The notes under the pieces: model-generated | Database searches by the model: none | Seen by the model: the letters and a program-made list of their open reading frames with translations, nothing else | What the model was told of the DNA's origin: nothing | Program-made: the position numbers and the translations under genes | In this document: one piece after another, positions 1 to 6,700 of the stretch | Layout: every line of letters starts with the position of its first letter | Numbering within the stretch: the stretch's first letter is position 1 | DNA from: Myxococcales bacterium | GTDB lineage: Bacteria > Myxococcota_A > UBA9042 > PHBI01 > JAAZYN01 | Assembly: GCA_014239625.1 (NCBI GenBank) | Contig: JAAZYN010000160.1 | Span: 1 to 7,453, forward strand | Reading direction: 5' to 3' | DNA length: 7,453 nt

Positions 1-2633
1 TTGACCGTCACCAACAAGGCGACCTCCAGCGCCTCGCTGTGCTCGGCGCGCACCCGCTTGAGCAGCTCGGCCTGCAACACGTTGAGCGGGTCGACGTAGG
101 GGTTTCGCACCTCGATCGATCGTCGCAGGGTCTCGTTGTCAGCGAGCAGCACCTGGCGCCCACGTGTCTCCAACACCAACGCCTGAGCCGCAGCGCAGCG
201 AGCACGCAGCGCCTCGCCCAGGGGCTTGAGTGGGTCGGGGACCAACAGCGCGTCGTAGCGGGCGGTGACGTCGATCAGCGCCTTGGCCAACACCATCTCC
301 ACCAGGTCAAAGGTGGAGCGCAGAAACGTCCACTCCGTGGCCATGGTGCCGAGCACCTCAGCGTGACCGTTGTCGCGCGCCCAGGCCAAGGCGTCGCCGA
401 CCCCGAGCCAGCCAGGCAACAGCAGCCGCGTCTGCATCCAGGCGAAGACCCAGGGGATCGCGCGCAGGCTATCGACCCCGGTCCCTTTGCGGCGGCGCGC
501 TGGCCGGCTGCCGATGTTGAGCGCCCCGAGCTCCGGCTCGGGCGTGGCCGACCGAAAGTAGGGCACGAAGTCCGGGTCGTGGCGCACCGTCGCCCGGTAG
601 CTCCGGGCCGCCTGCTGGGCCAGCTGATCCATGAGGTCACGCCACTGCGGCTCGGGCTGCACAGCGGGCAGCAGCGTCGCCTCGAGGGTCGCCGTCGTGT
701 AGACCTCGAGGTTTCTCAACGCCACATCCGGGAGCCCGAACTTGGCGTCGATCATCTCGCCTTGCTCGGTCACCCTGAGCGAGCCGTCGATGCTGCCCGG
801 CGGTTGCGAGTTGATGGCCAGATAGGTCGGCCCGCCGCCACGCCCCACGGTGCCCCCGCGGCCGTGAAACAGGGTGAGCTTGACGTCGTGCCGCCGGCAG
901 ACCTCGACGAGCTTCTCCTGCGCCGTGAACAGCGCCCACGAAGCGGCCAACCGGCCGGCATCTTTGGCCGAGTCGGAGTAGCCGATCATGATCTCCTGCC
1001 GATCCCCGATACCGTCGCGGTAGACGGGCAACCCGAATAAGCGGGCCATGGTCGCGCCGGCGTTGTCCAGGTCGGCCTGGGTCTCGAACAACGGCACCAC
1101 GCGCAGAGGCCGGCGAACGCCGCCCTCGCGCTGAAGCAGGCACACCGCCAACACATCCGACGGCGCGCGGCTCATGCTGATCACATAGGCCCCCAGGGCG
1201 CTGGGGATCTGCTCGTCGATGGCGGCCATGGTGGCCAGCACCTCGCGCAGGTCGGCGTCCTCGGGCACGTGGCGCCCAATGAGCGGCCGCCGCCCCCGCA
1301 GCTCGGTGAGCAAGAACGCCTGCCGCTCGTCCTCGGTCCACGCCTGGTAGGAGCCCAGGCCCAGGTGACGGGTGATGGCGTCGAGCGCGGCGGAGTGCAC
1401 GCTGGCGTCCTGGCGAATGTCGAGCGCGCCCAGCGTGAGCCCCAGGGCGTCCAGCCGACGAAGGATGTCGAGCAGACGACCCCTGGCGAGATCCCGCAGA
1501 CCCGACGCCTCCAGTGACCGGTACGCCAGAGACAGCGGCTCGCGGACGCCCTCACAGGTCGAATAGACCATGGTCGGGTCCGCCTCCGGGATGTCCTCGC
1601 CAGCCCGCAGCGCGGCCAGCGCGCGAGCGGTGTAGCTCACCGTGGCCTTCATCCGGGCCCGCACTCCGCGCAGCAGGTCCCGGTACGGCTCCCGGCTCTG
1701 CGCGCCGACCCGGGCCCGAAGCTCGTCGCTCGCGCGGGTCATCGACAGCTCCCCGCGGAGCGCGTCGATCTCCCGATAGTACAGTGTCGCCGCCTGCCAC
1801 CGGTTCATCAGGCAGACCTCGCGGGTGACGTCAGCGGTGACGTAGGGGTTGCCGTCGCGGTCACCACCCATCCACGAGGCGAACCGGATGGGCGCCGAAC
1901 CCAGCGGCAACCCGCGGCCGGTGTGCTTGGTCAGCGCCTGATCCAAGACGCGATAATACACCGGGAGCGCGTCCCACATGACGGCCTCGAAGAACTCGAT
2001 GCCCGCCCGAGCCTCGTCCAGCGGTGTCGGCTTGCGCCGCCGGATGGCGTCGGTCTCCCAGATGGCCAGCACCTCGGCGGCCACCGCCGCCTCGAGGTCG
2101 GCCGCCTCGGCGGTGGTCTTGTCGGGCCGGTCGCGTCGGGCCAGCAGCGCCGCCAGGCGCCGGTATTTTTGAAGCACCGTGCGGCGCACCGCCTGAGTGG
2201 GGTGCGCGGTCAGGACCAGCTCGATCTCCAGCCCTGCGGCACGCTCCGCCAGGACCTCCGGGTCGACGCCGGCCGCCACGAAGCGGCCAAAGGACTCGTC
2301 GCAGCTGCCCGGCTGCGGCGAGGCGTCGGTGCTGTTACGGGACCGGCGACGGCGGGTCCGATGATGAAACTCGGCGAAGTTCGCCTGACCCAAGAACTGT
2401 GCGAAGGCGCGGGCGACCACGTGGGCCTGGTCGACGGACATATCCGCGATGAGCTGATGGAACTCGGCGGTGGCGGTGACGTCTCCGCTGCGCGACGCCT
2501 TGGACAGCGTCCGCACGCGCTCCACCAGGTCATAGAGCGCTTGACCTTCCTGAGCCTTGAGGACATCGCCGAGCATCGCGCCGAGGGCGCGGACGTCGGC
2601 ACGGAGAGGAGCGTGCTTGTCGTCGTGAACCAT
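1..2633 (-). CDS. ppc: Phosphoenolpyruvate carboxylase, 3' end cut by the window edge
   Basis: Cytosolic enzyme that carboxylates phosphoenolpyruvate with bicarbonate to oxaloacetate, replenishing the TCA cycle. The frame is uninterrupted for 877 codons from ATG 2633 to the window edge. The active-site signatures appear in family order: LTAHPTQAVRR with catalytic His144; MGGDRDGNP at 255-263; GYSDSAKDAG with Lys557; FHGRGGTVGRGGGP with His590, Arg592 and Arg598; GSRPARRR with Arg710; and SLRAIPW with Arg724. By position these match E. coli His138, Lys546, His579, Arg581, Arg587, Arg699 and Arg713. The last visible residues (EVALLVTV) match the family just before its usual GIAAGxRNTG end, so only about 11 residues are missing. 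These include the Asn that in E. coli helps bind the inhibitor aspartate. An in-frame TGA lies 12 bases upstream of the ATG (TGA-TAC-GCC-CAT-AAG-ATG), so this is the only plausible start; its Shine-Dalgarno is weak. The gene is transcribed divergently from the next one. The assignment is secure; allosteric behaviour is not deducible. Confidence 0.97.
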   Translation of the reverse strand, partial: MVHDDKHAPLRADVRALGAMLGDVLKAQEGQALYDLVERVRTLSKASRSGDVTATAEFHQLIADMSVDQAHVVARAFAQFLGQANFAEFHHRTRRRRSRNSTDASPQPGSCDESFGRFVAAGVDPEVLAERAAGLEIELVLTAHPTQAVRRTVLQKYRRLAALLARRDRPDKTTAEAADLEAAVAAEVLAIWETDAIRRRKPTPLDEARAGIEFFEAVMWDALPVYYRVLDQALTKHTGRGLPLGSAPIRFASWMGGDRDGNPYVTADVTREVCLMNRWQAATLYYREIDALRGELSMTRASDELRARVGAQSREPYRDLLRGVRARMKATVSYTARALAALRAGEDIPEADPTMVYSTCEGVREPLSLAYRSLEASGLRDLARGRLLDILRRLDALGLTLGALDIRQDASVHSAALDAITRHLGLGSYQAWTEDERQAFLLTELRGRRPLIGRHVPEDADLREVLATMAAIDEQIPSALGAYVISMSRAPSDVLAVCLLQREGGVRRPLRVVPLFETQADLDNAGATMARLFGLPVYRDGIGDRQEIMIGYSDSAKDAGRLAASWALFTAQEKLVEVCRRHDVKLTLFHGRGGTVGRGGGPTYLAINSQPPGSIDGSLRVTEQGEMIDAKFGLPDVALRNLEVYTTATLEATLLPAVQPEPQWRDLMDQLAQQAARSYRATVRHDPDFVPYFRSATPEPELGALNIGSRPARRRKGTGVDSLRAIPWVFAWMQTRLLLPGWLGVGDALAWARDNGHAEVLGTMATEWTFLRSTFDLVEMVLAKALIDVTARYDALLVPDPLKPLGEALRARCAAAQALVLETRGRQVLLADNETLRRSIEVRNPYVDPLNVLQAELLKRVRAEHSEALEVALLVTV

Positions 2634-2731
2634 CTTATGGGCGTATCATTTCGAGGTCCGGGAATAAACCGCCCCAGGTGAACGTCTCGACGTCGCCACG
2701 CATGGACTCGACGGCTTCAAGGAAACTCACC
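2634..2731. promoter_or_regulatory. Divergent spacer between ppc and the Cys-rich protein gene
   Basis: These 98 bases must carry 5' signals for both divergent genes unless promoters lie inside the coding regions. No convincing -35/-10 pair can be read on either strand. The only structure seen is a perfect 5-bp inverted repeat, ACGTC-TC-GACGT, at 2682-2693. That is short enough to arise by chance in GC-rich DNA. The promoter role is inferred from gene layout only. Confidence 0.35.
2719..2725 (+). promoter_or_regulatory. Ribosome binding site of the Cys-rich protein gene
   Basis: AAGGAAA lies about 8 bases upstream of ATG 2732. It decides between three in-frame starts: GTG 2678, ATG 2702 and ATG 2732. 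Only ATG 2732 has this site at proper spacing, and it puts a classic signal peptide at the very N-terminus. Confidence 0.7.
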
Positions 2732-3532
2732 ATGGTCCGAACGCTCTTGATAGCGAGCGTGGCAGCGGCGCTCGTCAGCGCAGCGGGCGCTGCGACGTCC
2801 ACGAGGGCCTCCGGGCACGGCTGCATCAGCAAGTGGGGACGCACCGTCTGTGGCTACGACTGCAAAGCGAAGCTCGGCCGGATCCGATGCGCACAGACGC
2901 CTCAGGGCACGTGCGTGGTCACCCACGGGGTGGTGCGATGTTGGGACCCACCGAAGTCGACGACGACCAAACGCCAGCCGCCCCAGCAGCGGGCCCGGTG
3001 CTTGAGCGCCCATGGGAAGACGGTGTGTGGGTACGGCTGCAAGAAGGCCTTCGGTCAGCTCCGATGCAGCCAACAGATCGGTGGCAGGTGCTGGAAGAGT
3101 CACGGACGGATCGCCTGCACCGAGGACTCGAGCCGGACCCCGTGGCGCCCGCCGCCCCCCATCGCCCGCCCGCCCAAGGGACAATGCCTCAGCGCCTACG
3201 GCACCACCCGGTGCGGGTTCAACTGCGTGGCCAGGTACGCCCAGGTGAAATGCGCTCAGACCCCGCAGGGGGTGTGCAAGGCCGCCTATTCTCGCATCTA
3301 CTGTTGGGACCCTCCCTACGTTTACAAAGGCATGCCCAAAGCGCGCTGCGTGACGAGCCGAGGGCGGATCGCTTGCGGCTACCACTGCAAGGCGAGGTAC
3401 GGGCAGGCCAAATGCGCGGCGACGCCGCATGGCGCGTGCACGGCCGCCTACGGGAGGATCACCTGTTGGGACCCTGAGCGGCCCTCCGCGGCCACGGCTC
3501 CGGAGACCGCTCCGGCCCCGAAGCGACGCTAA
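2732..3532 (+). CDS. Secreted protein of four six-cysteine repeat units (266 aa)
   Basis: Function unknown; no catalytic motif is visible. Residues 1-20 form a Sec signal peptide: a short MVRT n-region, the hydrophobic run LLIASVAAALVSAAGAA, and a likely cut after Ala18-Gly19-Ala20. The mature part holds four units, at residues 31-70, 90-129, 152-191 and 206-245. Each has exactly the spacing C-x8-C-x3-C-x8-C-x7-C-x8-C. All 24 cysteines lie in these units, none elsewhere, which fits complete pairing as disulfides in an oxidising compartment. Recurrent motifs are CGY/CGF after the second Cys, CAQTPQG after the fourth, and CWDP after the sixth; unit 2 departs, with CSQQIGG and CTED. Linkers are Pro- and Arg-rich, and the tail ends APAPKRR. 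The mature protein is strongly basic. I recall similar CAQTPxG...CWDPP repeats in hypothetical proteins of other bacteria, but no established function. The gene appears monocistronic: 262 bp separate it from the next. A periplasmic or extracellular structural, binding or inhibitor role is inference. Confidence 0.88.
   Translation: MVRTLLIASVAAALVSAAGAATSTRASGHGCISKWGRTVCGYDCKAKLGRIRCAQTPQGTCVVTHGVVRCWDPPKSTTTKRQPPQQRARCLSAHGKTVCGYGCKKAFGQLRCSQQIGGRCWKSHGRIACTEDSSRTPWRPPPPIARPPKGQCLSAYGTTRCGFNCVARYAQVKCAQTPQGVCKAAYSRIYCWDPPYVYKGMPKARCVTSRGRIACGYHCKARYGQAKCAATPHGACTAAYGRITCWDPERPSAATAPETAPAPKRR
2822..3466 (+). repeat. Four tandem 120-bp units coding 40-residue six-Cys modules
   Basis: Units lie at 2822-2941, 2999-3118, 3185-3304 and 3347-3466, separated by linkers of 57, 66 and 42 bp. 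Cysteine spacing is invariant in all four. Protein similarity is clear, but the DNA has diverged, so the duplication is old and the spacing has been kept under constraint. Units 1, 3 and 4 are most alike; unit 2 is the outlier in the fourth-to-fifth cysteine loop and after the sixth Cys. Confidence 0.92.
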
Positions 3533-3610
3533 TCCCAGTGTTCGCTCGCCTGCGGCCCGCTCTTGACGGCATGCGCTGTCGCGATCCGTGGTGGATGGCC
3601 GCTGTGGCAC

Positions 3611-3627
3611 ACCGTCCGGCGGTTTTT
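3611..3627 (+). terminator. Weak terminator-like hairpin after the Cys-rich gene
   Basis: ACCG at 3611-3614 pairs with CGGT at 3620-3623 around a 5-base loop, and five T residues (3623-3627) follow. A stem of only four pairs is short for an intrinsic terminator, and the site lies about 80 bp after the stop codon. Position and T-run are suggestive only. Confidence 0.25.
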
Positions 3628-3705
3628 CACGCGCATCGTGGGCACGTCGGATCGCAGGGACTGCTGGAGGATCAGCCGGTTGGACAGCTCTTTTTGCAGC
3701 GGACC

Positions 3706-3724
3706 GTCCATCACTGATATGGAC
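3706..3724. repeat. Inverted repeat upstream of the lipoprotein gene (possible operator)
   Basis: GTCCAT and ATGGAC form a perfect 6-bp inverted repeat with a 7-bp spacer, about 70 bp before the start of the lipoprotein gene. The location fits a regulator binding site, but a 6-bp arm could be chance. No regulator can be named. Confidence 0.25.
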
Positions 3725-3783
3725 TGAGTGCTATGCTGCGGAGCGGAAGCTCTGTGGCCGTCAGCGATCGGGTTCGAGCACGA

Positions 3784-3791
3784 GAGGTAGG
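3784..3791 (+). promoter_or_regulatory. Ribosome binding site of the lipoprotein gene
   Basis: GAGGTAGG lies immediately before ATG 3795, with GAGG about 7 bases from the start. It selects this ATG over the upstream in-frame ATG 3588. It agrees with the signal peptide and lipobox starting directly at the chosen Met. Confidence 0.75.
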
Positions 3792-3794
3792 TCC

Positions 3795-6700
3795 ATGCTG
3801 TATCGAAGCGCCATCGTCATCGCGACTCTCCTGTCTGTGGGTGGGTGCGGGGATATCCAGGTCCAGGAGGTCGCAGATGGCGGCCCCATCTCGTGCACGA
3901 CGAACGCCGAATGTGACGACGGGTTGTCGTGCACCAGCGGCCAATGTAACGGCGGCACCTGCGTGTACGTAGCCGCGAGCGACCGCTGCTTCATCGACGG
4001 CGCCTGCTATAGCGTGGGCGCCGTGAAGTCGGACGACGACTGCTTCGAGTGCCAGCCCGACGAGTCCAACCTCGACTGGGCCAACGTGTGCAACCCGCCG
4101 CCGGACGCCACGGGTGACACGGGCAGCTCCGACAGCGGCCCGGGTGACACGGGCAGCTCCGACAGCGGCCCGGGTGACACGGGCAGCTCCGACAGCGGCC
4201 CGGGCGACGCGGGCAGCTCCGACAGCGGCCCGGGTGACGCCGACGGCGGGTCCGGCGACGCGGGCACCACGTGCGTCGACGTGGACCAGGACGGCTACGG
4301 CGACGGCTGCGCCCTCGGCCCCGATTGTGACGATGGGCTCGACGGCGGCGCCCAATGCCACGACAGCTGCGCGCTGTGGTTTGAGGACCTGGAAGGTGAC
4401 GGCTACGGCGATCCGGACGGCGCGACCAAGACCGCCTGCGTAAAGCCTGCCGACCACGTGGAAAACAACGACGACTGCGACCCCGCGAGCGCCGCCCACT
4501 GGTCGGACTGCGGCAGCTGTGAGGACGACGACGGCGACGACTACGGCGCCAACTGCGACCTCGGCGACGACTGTGATGACGACCCGGTCACCGGCGCCGA
4601 CTGCACCAGCGGGTGCCAGACCCTCTACCCGGACGCCGACGGCGACGGCTACGGCGACGGCGGACAAGATCCCACCGTCGCGTGCGTCGCCCCCGCCGGG
4701 CAATCATGGGCGACAAACGACGACGACTGCGACGACACCCCGGGCACAGGCGCCGCCCACTGGTCGGACTGCGGCAGCTGTGTGGATGACGACGGCGACG
4801 ACTACGGCGCCAACTGCGACCTGGGCTCGGACTGCGACGACCATCCGGCCACCGGCGCCAGCTGCTACACCAGCTGCGCGACGTTCTACATCGACAACGA
4901 CCAGGACCTCTTCGGGGACGCGGCGGTCTCCGCCTGCAGCCAGGGGCCGCTGATGGCCAGCGCGCCAGGCGACTGCGACGACACCGATCCAGACATCCAC
5001 CCCGGGGCCACCGACTATCCGGATGACGGCAAAGACCAGGACTGCACCGATGGACCCGCCATGGCGCTCGCCTTCGGCAACGCGGTCTTCGTCAGCCAGC
5101 AGGGGTTCAATGGGTCCTGCCAGGAGACCGGTCCAGGGTCCTATGACGCTCCCAACTGCTCACTCGCCACGGGGCTGAGCTTCGTGAGCGAGGGCGGCAA
5201 TGTGTTCGTCGCCCAGGGGAACTATCAGCCGGTGTCCATCACGAAGAGTGTTCAGGTCTATGGCGGGTATTCGACGGACTGGGACCGCGATATGTCTGCG
5301 TTTCAAACGCGGGTAGGCCCTGGCTTCGACCTCTATGGCGTTCAGGTGAGCCAAGGCACCGTCGTGATCCTCGAGGGCATCACCGCCGTCGGCATCCAAG
5401 ACGGCGTGCACAACCTGGGTGACCTCACGTTCGTGCGCGGTGAAGCGGCTGGTGGCGGGACCTCCAACACGAGCGCCTTTCTCCACGAAGCCGGTAGCCT
5501 GACGATCGTCGAGTCGAGCGCCTTCGGCGGCTCGGGGCAGAGCACGTCGATGGGGATCCGTACGTACGCCTCCACCACCCTGCGGCGCAGCGGGATCTTT
5601 GCCGGCCTCGGCCCGTCGACGACGGGGATCTTCATCGACGGTGGCGACCTGTTGATGGTCAACTCCGGGGTCAGCGGCGGCATGACGACGGTCGCTCCTC
5701 CGGCCGGGGTCGACGCCACCAACGTCGGTATCCAGGCGGTATCCCAGGCCACCGTGACCCTTCTCAACAGCACCGTGATAGCGGGCGCCACGCCCCCGCA
5801 CGTGGAGATGGCCCACGTCCGAGGTGTCATGATCGACCAGAGCCAGCTCACCGCGGTCAACACCATAGTGGTCGCCGATCACGGGTTCGGCCCTATGCTG
5901 CCGCAGGCGCTTTACACCTCCAACAGCCCCCAATCGGTGGAGCTGCACGGCTGCCTGCTGTGGGCGCCCCTTCTCCTGAACGGCCAGACGGAGATAGCAG
6001 CCGTCAACGCCTGCGGTTTCTCCGAGTGCGTGGCCGCGACGGCCAACGTGTCCGCAGATCCGATGCTCTTCGACATGTTGCAGCTGGCGATCCACGCTCA
6101 CCCGAGCAGCCCGGCCGTGGACGCGGGGGTCGACGTCGATCCGTCGGGGGCCCCTTGGAGCACCTCGCCCCTGGGCGTCGGCGGAGTCAGCGCAGCGCTG
6201 TCATCGGACATCCACGGCGACCCCCGGCCGCAATACGATGGGCCCGACATCGGCGCCGATGAGCTGGGTGGAGTCTACGTCGATCAGAATGACCCCAACT
6301 GTGATGACGCGAGCGGGACCCGCGTGACCCCCACCTGCACGCTTCAAGCGGGGTACCAGCTGGCCAACCCCAAGGACGTCATCTACGTCTCCAAGGGCGA
6401 CTACGTGCCGCCGACCTTCTACAAAGAGCTGATCGTCATGGGCGGCTACGACGCAGCCGCAGGCTGGAGCCGAGACATCGAGCAGAACATCACGCGGCTC
6501 GATGGATCGAGCCTGGACGGGCTGCGACTGAGCGCGGACGCGACGGTGGAAGGCTTCTTCATCGACAACAGCTCGACGGCCGGCTGGACCTATGGAGTCA
6601 GGATCATGGGTGGGTACCACGTCCGCCTTTTCCGCAACACGGTCTTCGGAGGGCTCGGCGGCGGCAACGGGGCCGGAACCGTTGGCGTCATGTGCCACTC

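Larger units (their letters stand above)
3533..3794. other. 262-bp spacer upstream of the lipoprotein gene
   Basis: No supported gene is present. The lipoprotein reading frame happens to stay open upstream to ATG 3588, but that extension encodes a compositionally random Arg/Gly/Trp-rich peptide ahead of the signal sequence. The spacer holds a weak terminator-like hairpin near 3611-3627, a short inverted repeat at 3706-3724, and the ribosome binding site near 3784. It should contain the promoter for the lipoprotein gene, but no consensus -35/-10 pair stands out; a TATGCT at about 3736 has no matching -35. Confidence 0.6.

Noticed and set aside
39..1040. 333-codon open frame on the plus strand inside ppc
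   Set aside because: Antisense to an unambiguous, motif-complete part of phosphoenolpyruvate carboxylase; no domain signal.
1923..2681. 252-codon open frame on the plus strand inside ppc
   Set aside because: Antisense to the N-terminal part of the same enzyme, including the catalytic His144 motif.
2717..3610. 297-codon open frame on the minus strand over the Cys-rich gene
   Set aside because: The plus-strand frame has a ribosome binding site, signal peptide and invariant cysteine spacing; the minus frame has none of these.
3588..3794. In-frame upstream extension of the lipoprotein by 69 residues
   Set aside because: It would bury the signal peptide and lipobox internally. ATG 3795 has its own GAGG site at correct spacing.
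4113..4232. 30-bp direct repeats as a possible CRISPR array
   Set aside because: The repeats are contiguous with no spacers and read in frame as part of a protein linker.
3711..4703. 330-codon open frame on the minus strand, rich in Val/Ala/Gly repeats
   Set aside because: Mirror image of the Asp/Gly-rich repeats of the lipoprotein; the VAVAV pattern is the reverse complement of GAC/GGC codons.
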